This document shows, one piece after another, positions 11,079 to 21,248 of a stretch of DNA of 64,000 nt. A model generated the notes under the pieces. It was not told the DNA's origin. It worked only from the letters and a program-made list of their open reading frames with translations, and searched no databases. The stretch is from Spisula solida (Eukaryota; Mollusca; Bivalvia; Venerida; Mactridae). Both the position numbers and the translations under genes were made by a program. Location of the stretch: contig OX365945.1 in the NCBI GenBank assembly GCA_947247005.1, forward strand, positions 32,852,551 to 32,916,550. The letters are read 5' to 3'. Within the stretch, counting starts at the first letter, position 1; the number at the start of each line of letters is the position of its first letter.

Positions 11079-12026
11079 TGTACGTCAATACTACTTTGAA
11101 GTATTTCGTCATCCAGGTATGTGTGGTTTCTACAAGTAACCGACTTGTGACAGACGAAAATATAATGTGGGTATAATGTGTACTACTAGTATGTCACACA
11201 GGTAATGCGTATGCACATAAAACCCAATAATTCGTCGCCCGTGGTTTCAATGCGTTTATATAAACACTCATCATCGATTCACGAAGAAATCATGTTACAA
11301 CTGCCATGTGTGTTTCGCAAGCCAATTTTAATTGCAACGCGTACGTATACATGTACGGGTAGTTAAGGTGCATCTGCACGGTAAGTCTTGGTGTATACAT
11401 CTCGAGCTATAAGTCAAAATGTACCGTGCAGTAACGAGTAGTACACTTCTACCACACATTTTCGGGAGATGTTCAACATATTCATGTATAGTCGCCGCAG
11501 TACAGAAATGGCTTGGTGTAGCACCGCAATGGAACTGCTTATAGAATTATACCATACAGTATGATACATAATTATCAACACTACACACAGTCCCCTCAAC
11601 CGACTCCACTGTTAACAAGTGTTTGGAGAGAAATAACGTGTGATTTATAAGTCATGATGTACCGTGTAGTTAGGGAAGATGTACATCTTGTGAAGCGTAC
11701 ATCTTCGACTTAAATACCAAGGTACTGTTTTATCAAAGAACTTACGAAAATCTTAAACTTACGGTCACATTTAAATTCCTTATAATGCTTTTACCACTAC
11801 AAATATGGGTCAAATACTATTTGTAGAGGATCATTAACGCATTCATTGGTTATATTCCATATCCCTTTATCACAGTTTGTAGCAGTTAAACAATTATATA
11901 GAATCCAAATTTGGACGTAAATTTACGATTTTCGCAAGTGCTTTGTTAAAACAGTATCCAAGACTCACCGTGTAGATGCACCTTTACACGTACACGTAGT
12001 CGTACACGTTCGAATCGCAACATCTC
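11079..12026 (+). mobile_element. MITE family M1, copy b (interrupted)
   Basis: This copy follows copy a almost directly but lacks its own left terminus. Its right end is GAATCGCAACATCTC. It is split by a 618-bp insertion at 11366-11983. The tandem head-to-tail arrangement suggests unequal exchange or insertion into a sibling. Confidence 0.78.
11366..11983. mobile_element. nested TTA-flanked element (PIF/Harbinger-like ends)
   Basis: The terminal inverted repeats AGGTGCATCTGCACGG and (inverted) AGGTGCATCTACACGG are flanked on both sides by TTA (11363-11365 and 11984-11986). Copies a and c of the host MITE show the uninterrupted site. A 3-bp TTA/TWA duplication is characteristic of PIF/Harbinger elements. 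No transposase. Confidence 0.8.
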
Positions 12027-12194
12027 TAATATTACAGAAACGCGCCTAGCCACCCTAATTGTGGATATTATATTTTACTATACAGTTCTTATATTACAAA
12101 AACGCACCTAGCCACCCACCCACACATGAAACAACATAATTATTATTAGTTAAGACGTACCATTTCTCTCCTGGTGGGTGTGTTGCCAGCATCG

Positions 12195-12360
12195 AGGTAC
12201 GGCGCCCAGGAATAATTTTATCGTACATGTACATACACCGCCCTCACCGCTTGTGGGTTAATCTTGCTCAGAGAAATTAAGTAGTGGCACAGACGGGGAT
12301 GGAACACGGTGGGACCTAACGATCCGAAGCGCGCATCCTACCTCTAGACCACCTCTCCCA
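12195..12360 (-). repeat. tRNA-headed SINE-like repeat, minus strand
   Basis: Read on the minus strand it begins GGGAGAGGTGGTCTAGAGGT, like a tRNA 5' half with an A box, followed by a degenerate T arm (GTGTTCCATCCCC). This is the head layout of tRNA-derived SINEs. Confidence 0.5.
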
Positions 12361-12587
12361 TCAGCATGCTACCATAAAGGGAGGTAATTGCAAATGATAA
12401 CTACAAGATAAAAAAATACTTATACATGCATTAGTCTTCCACTTCTGATTCTGTTATTGGAAGTAGAGAACTTCGATCGGACGTCTAATAATCACAATCT
12501 GGACCGCTCGGACATTACTGACTCAACATATTCCGAATCCATGACGGAAAACCCGAGTAGTTACGATTGGTATAATCGGTAACGTTA

Positions 12588-12612
12588 TGACGTCAAGTGC
12601 ATAATGACGTCA
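12588..12612. promoter_or_regulatory. two perfect CRE palindromes
   Basis: TGACGTCA occurs at 12588-12595 and again at 12605-12612, centres 17 bp apart, 60-85 bp upstream of an ATG in an ideal start context (12672). TGACGTCA is the full cAMP-response element bound by CREB/ATF-type bZIP dimers. Pairing near a start suggests a promoter for the small four-exon gene that follows. Confidence 0.6.
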
Positions 12613-12671
12613 TCAACGTTGTTGTCTAGGTGACAATTTGTTTGGTCGACACGGTCAGCAAAGAAGCAGCC

Positions 12672-12792
12672 ATGGGCTGTTTTACAGCTGTTGAATTGTG
12701 GTTGGCCAAGAAGTGGCGTCGGTTTATGATTGAAAGGAGGTTCAGACGGAGACAAGCTGAATCCACAAGACCCAATGTTTCCGAGGCTGGAG
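12672..12792 (+). CDS. small charged protein (stathmin-like?), exon 1
   Basis: The ATG has a perfect vertebrate-style Kozak context (GCCATGG). The exon encodes MGCFTAVELWLAKKWRRFMI followed by an Arg-rich stretch, 40 residues plus one base, and ends at a donor (GGAG|GTATT, GT at 12793). The leftover G completes GAT (Asp) with exon 2. An N-terminal Met-Gly-Cys followed by basic residues could be lipidated and membrane-bound, as in SCG10/RB3-type stathmins whose N-terminal cysteines are palmitoylated, but this is inference. Twin CREs lie just upstream. Confidence 0.5.
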
Positions 12793-13859
12793 GTATTATT
12801 ATTATTATTCTCATTTTGAAAGCGGCAGTTAGGGTTGCAGTTAGAATCTTAAATTGTAACACGTTTTATAAGGAAGAAGTCTAAGCTTTAAGGTTATGTT
12901 TAACTAAATATAAACTTCCAAGTATATATTTTTTTAAGCAAGCTATTAAATTAATCTGCCTTGTATCTTCACCTTAAGGTAAATATAACCCTTAAACTGT
13001 GCCACTCTTCATTGGTCCAACCGGATGATACTTGCTTCGATATGGGGCGTTTTATCCAACCAGGTTACTATTAACATGATCGGCACATTTTATTTGAATA
13101 AGTCACTGTAGTATAAGAATAACGTGTTCATGAGTTCATGAATTTCCGATACCGTAGTTTAGTCTTACGACTAAATAAACTTAGTAGTTTTTGTTGGTCC
13201 TTTTTTCAATTTTCATTATTATTTTCAATTTAATTTCTTCCTTCCGGTTCCGCACTTGATATTTCTTTTATTTTTTTTCACTTTTTTCACCTTTTCACAC
13301 TCAACTGTCTTCATATATTTAAAGATCATATAAAGTCATAATTGTTTCTTACATGATTCACACTTTTAAAACTTAAAAACTTAGCTTTCATATATAATGT
13401 CCTATGAAGGCTACTTTAAAATTACTGTCAAACATCATACATATTACTTAGCTCCGCAAACATATGACTCTTTGTTCCGTGCACAACTTTCGGAGAGGGA
13501 AATGTGCTGTCCGATACCGGCAACTTTCTGCTTGTAATTCAGATGCTCTTTCAACTCATTGGACAATCGATATCACAGACAAATTATATTCAGTTCTGTG
13601 CTGGTCTATAATCTAAAGTATAAACAGTATATTCCACTGTTGATGTATAGGTGTATTTCTAGGTTATGCATGTTTATGTACTTTAATCATAGAGTTTCTA
13701 CAGTTAATCCCCCCCGCCGTTTAGCTACCCAAGTTGAAATTTTCCCTATTTCCCAAATTATGTTTTACAGTTTTGGTAATGTACTTAGAATGAACTATGT
13801 CTACAAATGGAAAGTCCGATGTTGGCTCCAAAATTTATTTAAACTGCATTGAACAGGAT

Positions 13860-14705
13860 GTTCCACAATACATGTCCACTTGGCTGTAACTTAAATAGCG
13901 AAATTAAATCTAGAGGAACGATGCACAGTACGTTCTACAATACATGTCCGCTTGTAAAATGGATGTAAGTTAGATAGTTAAATTAAATCTAGAGGAACGA
14001 TGCACAGTATGATGTTCCACAATGTATGTCTGCTTGATGAATGGCTGTAACTTAAATCTAGAGGAACGATGCACAGTATGATGTATCACAATGTATGTCT
14101 GCTTGTTGAATGGCTGTAACTTAAATCTAGAGGAACGATGCACAGTACGATGTATCACAATGTATGTCTGCTTGATGAATGGCTGTAACTTAAATCTAGA
14201 GGAACGATGCACAGTACGATGTTCCACAATGTATGTCTGCTTGTTGAATGGCTGTTACTTAAATCTAGAGGAACGATGCACAGTATGATGTTCCCCAATG
14301 TATGTCTGCTTGTTGAATGGCTGTAACTTAAATCTAGAGGAACGATGCACAGTACGATGTATCACAATGTATGTCTGCTTGTTGAATGGCTGTAACTTAA
14401 ATCTAGAGGAACGATGCACAGTACGATGTATCACAATGTATGTCTGCTTGATGAATGGCTGTAACTTAAATCTAGAGGAACGATGCACAGTACGATGTTC
14501 CACAATGTATGTCTGCTTGTTGAATGGCTGTAACTTAAATCTAGAGGAACGATGCACAGTACGATGTTCCACAATGTATGTCTGCTTGTTGAATGGCTGT
14601 AACTTAAATCTAGAGGAACGATGCACAGTATGATGTTCCACAATGTATGTCTGCTTGATGAATGGCTGTAACTTAAATCTAGAGGAACGATGCACAGTAC
14701 GACAA
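13860..14705. repeat. 69-bp minisatellite, about 12 units
   Basis: Unit landmarks are AATGTATGTCTGCTTG, GAATGGCTGTAACTTAAATC and TAGAGGAACGATGCACAGTA. The first two or three units are longer and degenerate. Because 69 is a multiple of 3 and the unit lacks stops in some frames, spurious ORFs run along both strands. Confidence 0.93.
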
Positions 14706-14719
14706 GAAGCAGACATATC

Positions 14720-14991
14720 TAATTGATAGTCATAAATATTACTTAAGAAATAAAACTCTGTTCTTGTATTTTGTTGGTGAATAAAACATGGGCAGGAGTT
14801 CGGATTCGAATTCCGCACCGAACTAGTGCCCGTGTTTTATTCACCGACAAAATACAAGAACAGAGATTTTATTTCGATTCTAAATACGATAATAGCCCGT
14901 ACTATTTAACTGCGCGCATTCCATTGTCACCCATTTGACATTGAACATAATTCCACGCTGAAATTAAGTGGCTTATTAGCTTGTACAATTA
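14720..14991 (+). mobile_element. repeat R4 copy 1, left part
   Basis: It begins with a long hairpin (14739-14870; GAATAAAACATGGGCAGG against its inverse) and continues through CCATTTGACATTGAACATAA. The same sequence is found inverted at 43620-43990. The unit resumes at 16331 after a nested insertion. No coding capacity; class unknown. Confidence 0.72.
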
Positions 14992-16330
14992 TGGTTAACG
15001 GATTTAAAAACGCGACACTTGGATATGTTGGTATATTTTAGGAAAATAAATTCTCGTCCACGATGTATTTGTATATTCGTAACGACTAATTCAATTGTGT
15101 CATTTTGATACCAAACTTAATAAAATCCAACGAATATTAACCCAAATTATCGCACGAATAAGACATTGGTCAAGAAAACAAAAGTAACATTGATTTTAGC
15201 GTTGAATATGACCATCCTGTATAACAGATCGAATGTTCACGTAAGCGGATAGCCTAACTTATGAATCCAAATTCTAAACTAAATTGAATATTACAAAAGG
15301 TATATTCAACTTTATTTAAAATGTATCTATATAACACGGAAACATTGGTGCAGGAAACACACCTTGTAAAAATGCAACACACCGTTGTCTCATAGACCTG
15401 CATAATGTTTTATGGGGAGATAACCATGAAAGGAATTGCATTTTTATTAAAAAGTGTGCAATTACAAACCTAAATTGGGTTTAATTCTTATCATTGTTTT
15501 GTTTATTTATGTTTCCATGATTAGAACATACAAGTGAACTCGAACTTAATCAGCGAAGTGGGTACAAAGCTGCATTAGCAACCTTACAAACACCCGATGA
15601 ACACCCGATGAACACAGAAATTAGCATTTTCTGAGGCCATTTGTTTATTCTGTTTGTTAAAAATATTATCAGGTTGTAATAAAATCAATTGAATTGTAAT
15701 TTTACATATCCAAGCTACGTACGTTGAAAAACACGTATTGACCGAGTTATTAGAGAGGTTGCGAAAGTCAACGTGTACGTGTACGTCAATACTATTTTTG
15801 AGTATTTCGTCATCCAGGTATGCGTAGTTTCTACAAGTAACTGACGCGTGACAGACTAAAATATAATGTGTACTATGTCACTAAGGTATGCGTATGCACG
15901 AGAAACCCAATAATTCATCACCCGTGGTTTCATGGAGTTTATATAAACCCTCAATATCGTTTCACGAAGAAATCGTGTTACAACTACCATGTGATGTTAC
16001 ACGGCGCACCCGTTGTGTTTCGCAAACCAATTTTAATTGCAACGCGTACGTATACATATGTACGGGTAGCTACACGTACACGTAGTCGTACACGTTCGCT
16101 TCGCAACCTCTCTATTGGCAAATATATACATGCACTTTTTTGAGATTTGCTTAGTGTATTGCCAATTTGTCAGAAAGCGACTTTTGTTTTCTGGATCGAC
16201 GTATTGATTGTACTATATATTCGTTAATATTCGTCTGATTTGTATCATCTTGGTACCAAAATGACGCAAATACATATACCTTTAATCTGCACTATTCGAA
16301 TACTTGTCGCGTTTTTAAATCCGTTTAGTA
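14992..16330. mobile_element. nested TA-flanked element, 1.34 kb, about 200-bp inverted ends
   Basis: The ends read TGGTTAACGGATTTAAAAAC and (inverted) TACTAAACGGATTTAAAAAC, with similarity running imperfectly for about 200 bases inward. It is flanked by TA at 14990-14991 and 16331-16332. The other copy of the host repeat (43.2-44.0 kb) shows the empty site, ACAATTACCTCCC. A TA duplication fits Tc1/mariner-type integration. It contains M1 copy c and a block inverted relative to 9590-10250. No transposase. Confidence 0.8.
15753..16112 (+). mobile_element. MITE family M1, copy c (nested)
   Basis: It is complete, with GAGAGGTTGCGAA ends and flanking TA on both sides (15751-15752, 16113-16114). 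It lies inside the 1.34-kb element. Confidence 0.83.
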
Positions 16331-16720
16331 TACCTCCCTCGTTAATTTTCTGAAGGAAATAACACATTTTAAACATTGAAACAATTTTAATAACACGATT
16401 ATAAGGTATCTATTGCATGAAATGAAAAATATAAATGAATTAATTATCAGAAGTTTTTATGAAACTTAGTTTCGAGAATATATTGGAGTTTCTAAAAATA
16501 GATGCCTCATAGCTGTAACACTGGATACTCGTGCAAGTTGCCTTGTTGGGGACGCGTGGAATATTTTACTATAAAGTTTACGTTCATTCATTCATAAATA
16601 TGTCACGTGATACGGGGCGTAAATAGTAACAACCAATTTGATAGGCATGTTTTATTGCAGTAATAATACATGCCCTGGTTTGCTTTATGCGTACATGGAT
16701 TAATCCGCAGATCACGTAAG
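16331..16720 (+). mobile_element. repeat R4 copy 1, right part
   Basis: This continues R4 from TACCTCCCTCGTTAATTTTC to about GGATTAATCCGCAGATCACG and matches 43240-43640 inverted. A TATAAAGTTTACGTTCATTC block and CACGTGATACGGGGCGTAAA are conserved in both copies. Confidence 0.7.
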
Positions 16721-17340
16721 AATGAATAATAATTGTGTTTTCAACAAGCGGCTTTGTATTTTGAGACACGCTTTTAAATATTTGCAAATTGTATAAGATG
16801 AACTGATGGACTTTTCATAAAACGTAATGTTACTATTTGGTGATAATTCACTCTTTTTACTCAATATTTCGACCTACAAGGTCTTCGTCAGTATGTAGAA
16901 ACTACCTTGGCCACCATCCAAATTTTATCGATTTGGTCACGTAAATCCAGTGCTTCCATAGAATAAAAAGCACGAATCCACGTGCACCATTAAAGCATGA
17001 TAAAGTTTGGTATAACTTACATCGAATCGTTTTATTGGTAAAGTTTGCTAATGGAAAGAAAATTTCAAAAGAAGAGTCAGAGGTTTGGGAATTAAGACGC
17101 CGCGATTGTCCAAAATTGTGCATAATCACACCTATTGTATGCTTGTGGCAGGGACGCCAAAACGGAACGTTCTACAACGGCTTTTAAATTGTCATGCATC
17201 GACAATTTCGCGTCTCTCTTGTTTGTCAATTAGGTTGCCAAATATTGTCAATAGTCCCAGTGTTGCCTTTCGAGGTGTACTCAGTATATATTATAAGAAG
17301 TATGCTAGTGCTATAAAAAGGTTTTACATTTGTTTTACAG

Positions 17341-17453
17341 ATGGAACAATTATGAGGGTTTCCAAAAGTGGAATAGCCTTCAACCTGGCTATTGATGACA
17401 GGGTTCCAACACCATTCCTAGGATTGACCCCTCGTCCTGGATCCAGCCTGTGT
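17341..17453 (+). CDS. small charged protein (stathmin-like?), exon 2
   Basis: The acceptor TTTGTTTTACAG and donor TGT|GTAAGT bound 113 bases that enter in phase 1 from exon 1 and leave in phase 0. The product reads DGTIMRVSKSGIAFNLAIDD, then a proline-rich turn (VPTPFLGLTPRPGSS). The order SG-x-AF-x-L-x-I followed by VP-x-F and a proline cluster resembles the start of the stathmin domain in the stathmin/SCG10/RB3 family (tubulin-binding hairpin plus phosphorylated Ser-Pro linker). The resemblance is short and seen by eye only. Confidence 0.55.
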
Positions 17454-17559
17454 GTAAGTATCAAACCATGATGTATCAATCATTCTGCTCATCTTTTCTG
17501 TTGTATGAGTAAGGTTGTGTGTTGAGTGTCTCCTACCCTTGTCCAAATTGTCCTCGTTA

Positions 17560-17925
17560 TCTGGATATAAATCTACTAGAATGTGTTATGTTTAACAAAA
17601 ATGACATTTTTATCCATTTTCGTGACGATTTCGGTCGTAAAACAAGAGATGTTTGTAAAACACGCATGTCCCATGGCAGCCCAATAGTCAAAAATGGTGA
17701 AGGTCTCAGTGACTTTGACCTACTGACCTCAAAATCAATTTGGGTGATGTACTGTTGCTGACCAACCTCCATGTAAAGTTTGAAGATCCTAGGTCAAAGC
17801 GTTCTTGAATTATTGAACGGAAACCATTTTATACGACCGACAGACCGACCGACCGACCGACCGACCGACATGTGCAAAGCAATATACCCCCTCATCAAAG
17901 ATGGGGGCATAAATATGATGAAAGC
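17560..17925 (+). repeat. dispersed bivalve-type repeat with (GACC)n tract
   Basis: A non-coding unit contains TGACCTACTGACCTCAAAAT, GTTCTTGAATTATTGAACGG and a (GACC)n microsatellite (about 17836-17870) followed by GACATGTGCAAAGCAATATA. I recall this layout as common in bivalve genomes. It lies in the intron between exons 2 and 3. Confidence 0.5.
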
Positions 17926-18003
17926 CATGCTACATTTTAATAACTTTTATATTTTTACATTACCAGTGGTCTACATAAATGTATGTACAAAATATGAATG
18001 TGT

Positions 18004-18250
18004 GGCAAGAATACCACTACTTTTTCGGAAGATTTTACGCTAGAAATTGTCATGAAAATGGCTAAAAATACCATCTTTGCTACATGACATATTTTCAGTC
18101 AAATTGTCTATCGATTACAAGGAGTAATAGGATGTTCATACTTTATCATTTGAAAGGCGGTGTACAGTTATTAAAAATATATAACATATTTATAGGAAAA
18201 TGCATTTTGTTTTTGAAAAAAACACGGCCAAATTGAGCAGTTCGTCAACC
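18004..18250 (+). repeat. half copy of the 8342-9082 element
   Basis: It shares GAAAATGGC(C/T)AAAAATA, ATTTATAGGAA(C/A)ATGCATTT and GGCCAAATT(A/G)AGC in order with 8805-9005, so it is a truncated relative of that foldback element. Confidence 0.65.
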
Positions 18251-18257
18251 TTGTCCT

Positions 18258-18620
18258 TTTGTTGAAACAACAATAAATAGAATAAGAATATTTGTGAAAC
18301 AACAATAAAAAGAATAAGATTATTTGTGAAACAACAATGAATAGAATAAGAATATTTGTGAAACAACAATGAATAGAATAAGAATATTTGTTGACACAAC
18401 AATGAATAGAATAAGAATATTTGTTGATACAACAATAAATAGAATAAGAATATTTGTGAAACAACAATGAATATAATAAGAATATTTGTTGACACAACAA
18501 TGAATAGAATAAGAATATTTGTTGACACAGCAATGAATAGAATAAGAATATTTGTGAAACAACAATGAATAGAATACGAATATTTGATGACACAACAATG
18601 AATAGAGTAAGAATATTTTA
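18258..18620. repeat. about 32-bp minisatellite, 11 units
   Basis: Units read AAACAACAATGAATAGAATA then AGAATATTTGTG, alternating with a 33-34-base variant (TTGTTGACACAACAATG). The array ends 28 bases before the acceptor of exon 3 of the four-exon gene. Confidence 0.9.
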
Positions 18621-18648
18621 AAACAGTTTGAATTCATTTCATTAACAG

Positions 18649-18752
18649 GAGTCCCGTAAAGAAAAAATGCAAAGGTACGCGGCTACACTTGCCAGACGTC
18701 AGGAACAGTTGGAACAAAAGACAGCATTCGCCAGAGAATGTAACAGAAAACG
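18649..18752 (+). CDS. small charged protein (stathmin-like?), exon 3
   Basis: After acceptor TTCATTAACAG the exon encodes ESRKEKMQRYAATLARRQEQ and further Lys/Arg/Glu-rich helix, the composition of a coiled or tubulin-binding helix. The preferred donor is CG|GTTAGA (GT at 18753-18754), which leaves two bases and keeps exon 4 open to a natural stop. A second possible donor, G|GTATTC at 18784-18785, would coincide with the terminus of a transposon inserted at 18785 and give a shorter C-terminus. The helix is shorter than in vertebrate stathmins, so an intermediate exon may have been missed or the family call may be wrong. Confidence 0.5.
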
Positions 18753-18784
18753 GTTAGAGCATCATCATGATATAGCCTGCGTTG

Positions 18785-18998
18785 GTATTCACAAAGCATC
18801 CTAGTGGAAAACATTCCTACAAATTGAAGAATTACAGACATTTTCTTAGTTTTAATATTTATATACATGTACTTTAATTCTTGAAAACGACGTAAATATT
18901 TTTTAAAAAAATACCCATGATGTTCTAGTTTAGCTGATACTCCTTGAAAGGATTTTTTTTTAAATCTGTAATATTTTACCAAGATGCTTTGTGAATAC
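18785..18998. mobile_element. 214-bp MITE with GTATTCACAAAGCATC ends
   Basis: Its inverted ends match the ends of the 741-bp element at 8342-9082. The left end directly abuts coding-like sequence of exon 3 of the four-exon gene. Confidence 0.78.
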
Positions 18999-19274
18999 CA
19001 CCCCATCTTATTTTCTGTGATTCATATCAATGTGTTCGTTTAGTGTTATTGCATTGTTGTATACATGCACAAACGTTCAATGATCGAGTCTGGCAATCTC
19101 GACTAGCATATACACAGCCATGTGTAAGTAAACTGAAATATTTATCATTAAAATACAAAAAAATGAATGCATTATGTACTCGTACATTCGCGTTGATTAA
19201 CACATTGTTTGAAATAATAAAACATCATTTCTTTAGGATTGTCGGGAATACATGTATTTAGCGCATGTGGTATT

Positions 19275-19735
19275 ATCTGTCCACATTAAACTGACACTGC
19301 GAGCCACTGGCACTCGACCAGACAAACAATTCTATAAATTCTACATATAAATGTAGCTTATATATGCTACGGCTTTATCGCTGGCTTAGAATTAGAAGGT
19401 TGTAAGTACAAAATCAATATTTTGAGAAAACAAGAAAAAACTGTCTGAAAACTACTCTTTACTTAAGGAAAGCAAACTTCAGATTGGTCAACATGACCAC
19501 TTCCAATTTGCATGAAAATAGGCTCATAAGAATCGCATTGAGATGCAGCTTTCAAACATGCATGAGTCTTATAAGGTCCTTGCGACCTTCTTATTCTAAG
19601 CCAGCGATATATAAAATGTTTCTCTGGTCGAGTGCCAGTGCTCTCTGGTCGAGTGCCAGGGCTCTCTGGTCAAGTGCCAGTGCTCCGAGCCTACACTTGT
19701 TCTAGTCTGGCGAGCCTCAGCTTAATGTGGTAGAT
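19275..19735. mobile_element. foldback repeat with GAGTGCCAGTG arms
   Basis: The left arm (about 19282-19325: CACTGGCACTCGACCAGA) is mirrored on the right by three tandem units of CTCTGGTCGAGTGCCAGTG (19620-19690) and further by CAGCTTAATGTGG (about 19719). An M2 element lies between the arms. Confidence 0.6.
19379..19606 (+). mobile_element. MITE family M2, copy a
   Basis: The inverted ends are CGCTGGCTTAGAATTAGAAG and its mirror CTTATTCTAAGCCAGCG, flanked by AT-rich bases. Conserved interior strings are AAACAAGAAAAAACTGTCTG and CATGAAAATAGGCTC. Other copies: 21458, 35341, 37135, 38453. Confidence 0.82.
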
Positions 19736-19793
19736 ACTAATATTTTGTTAAAACTAATACATGTAGTTAAACTGATGTTATGTTTCCTTTCAG

Positions 19794-19905
19794 AGAAACA
19801 GTTCGTGCAGACGCAAGCAAGTCTGAATCAGCCATCTATGCTGTGAGAGATGTTGCTATTGGAGACGAGGAGTGCCTCACTGGGGCAAACTCCCCATGTC
19901 ATTAA
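19794..19905 (+). CDS. small charged protein (stathmin-like?), terminal exon 4
   Basis: The acceptor TTTCCTTTCAG opens a 112-base exon. With the two bases from exon 3 it reads ETVRADASKSESAIYAVRDV and ends ECLTGANSPCH before TAA at 19903-19905. The assembled product is 149 residues. A canonical polyadenylation signal AATAAA lies at 20137-20142. I do not recognise the C-terminal segment. Confidence 0.5.
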
Positions 19906-20136
19906 ATATGCAGATGAACCGAACATTGGTGGGACAGTCTACTTCTTTTCTGGGATAGATAAATAATTTGGGAGTAAAATTTCTTTTTCTTTGAACTTAA
20001 GTTTAGTGTTGTCATCTGTCATTTGGTCTTTTTCTTATTTTAGTCACCATTTAAAAGTAACATTATCATTTCCTCTTTTTTTGGTGAACATGATTATTGG
20101 TTTATACATGCTTTACTGCCCTTGGATGATAAGAAC

Positions 20137-20142
20137 AATAAA
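20137..20142 (+). terminator. polyadenylation signal AATAAA
   Basis: This hexamer lies 232 bases after the stop of the four-exon gene, the first canonical signal after it. Confidence 0.45.
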
Positions 20143-20867
20143 CTTTGCTGATGTATGTTGATGAAACCAGTGTTGTGTTTAGTGGTGGCGTCAGCTGTTT
20201 ACCAACAGTTGAACGCCGAAGGCTGCTAAATCACGACCTGGTATCAATGATATATTTCAACATATTGCGTTATTCATATTGTTCTAGACGAGTTTAAGCA
20301 AATATACTTTATGTGGTTTGCAGCAATATGATTTCTTGAAGCAAATACCATTCCTATACAGAAATAGAACATTCCTCTTTCCTTTCAACTAAATTACCAT
20401 CATTCCCGGCTTATTTTATAAATTTCCTAAATTCTTTTCTCTCTATGGCTAAACTAGAGAATATTTTATTCTTTCTATGGCTAAACGAGATAACGGCACG
20501 TGATACAATGACATCACTGGGAGGGGGGGGGGCGCTTGGATATGGAATGACTTTTAATGGGACCTTAAAACATATACAGTTTTATATTTATTCACTTCGA
20601 AAATAGTTTTGGCCATTCCTGCCACGTCGATGATTCGGTTGAATGTGTGCACCGTAAAATGACTCTCCAAATAAAGTATCTTCGAACTGAATACATGTGT
20701 TAGTTGCTTCTTGTAGTCCGGTTCTGGAAACAGATATTGACTACCTACACTACCTCTTGATATGTTCCTATTCCGTCCGCGACAGACTCTGAATCTGATT
20801 CAGTCAAGTACTTGAAGTGTGTACAAATACATACACTCTCACTTTTTATAATCTCATTGGCTAAAAC

Positions 20868-20932
20868 ATTCATGATTCGAAACATTGTGATAGAATTGCA
20901 GCTGAAAGTATCTTATTATGTAGGCTCATTTA
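20868..20932 (+). repeat. single unit related to the 62-bp satellite
   Basis: AATCTCATTGGCTAAAACAT ... ATTGCAGCTGAAAGTATC aligns along its length with the last unit of the satellite at 30925-31550 and its right flank (GCAGCTGAAAGTGTC). Confidence 0.6.
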
Positions 20933-21248
20933 TGCAACTATCAATATTTTGCCATAGGGGAAGCGGCGGGCAGACCCCGTGAAATTACACCTTTTTTGAC
21001 GGTCTAATTCCCCGCCCTTAGGCCAAACATTTTGTCTAAATCACCGCAGTGTGAGATGCTTGGTTTATCAAATGGCCTGCCATCTTTAATAGTTGTCTGC
21101 TTTTTTGCGGCGTCTTACGTCCCCAATACCAGGATCTAAATTCCGGCCAAAGTCCATTTAAGTGTCAAATTCCCGCCTGTCGGGAATCGTCTTTTGTCTA
21201 AAGTCAGGGTACCCCTCCCCGCCCGGGGGCAAAATATTGATAGGTGCA
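20933..21248. mobile_element. 316-bp MITE with TATCAATATTTTGCC ends
   Basis: The ends TGCAACTATCAATATTTTGC and (inverted) TGCACCTATCAATATTTTGC are near-identical. The interior is unusually GC-rich (CCGCCC/GGGCGG) for this window. No ORF. Confidence 0.78.

Larger units (their letters stand above)
7905..12587. other. intergenic region filled with non-autonomous transposons
   Basis: No gene is supported between the sulfotransferase stop and the next promoter. The region contains inverted-repeat elements at 8342-9082, 9550-10520, 10711-11073, 11079-12026 and a SINE-like unit at about 12195-12360, each listed separately. A small imperfect duplication (ATATTACA...CCTAGCCACCC) lies at about 12030-12115. 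Confidence 0.6.
12793..17340 (+). other. intron 1 of the small charged protein gene, repeat-bearing
   Basis: This 4.5-kb intron contains the 69-bp minisatellite (13860-14705), a palindromic repeat R4 split by a nested 1.34-kb element (14720-16720), and short T-rich tracts at about 13200-13300. Nothing else codes. Confidence 0.5.

Noticed and set aside
13970..14818. Antiparallel ORFs across the 69-bp array as genes
   Set aside because: They follow the repeat period exactly and vanish at the array edges.
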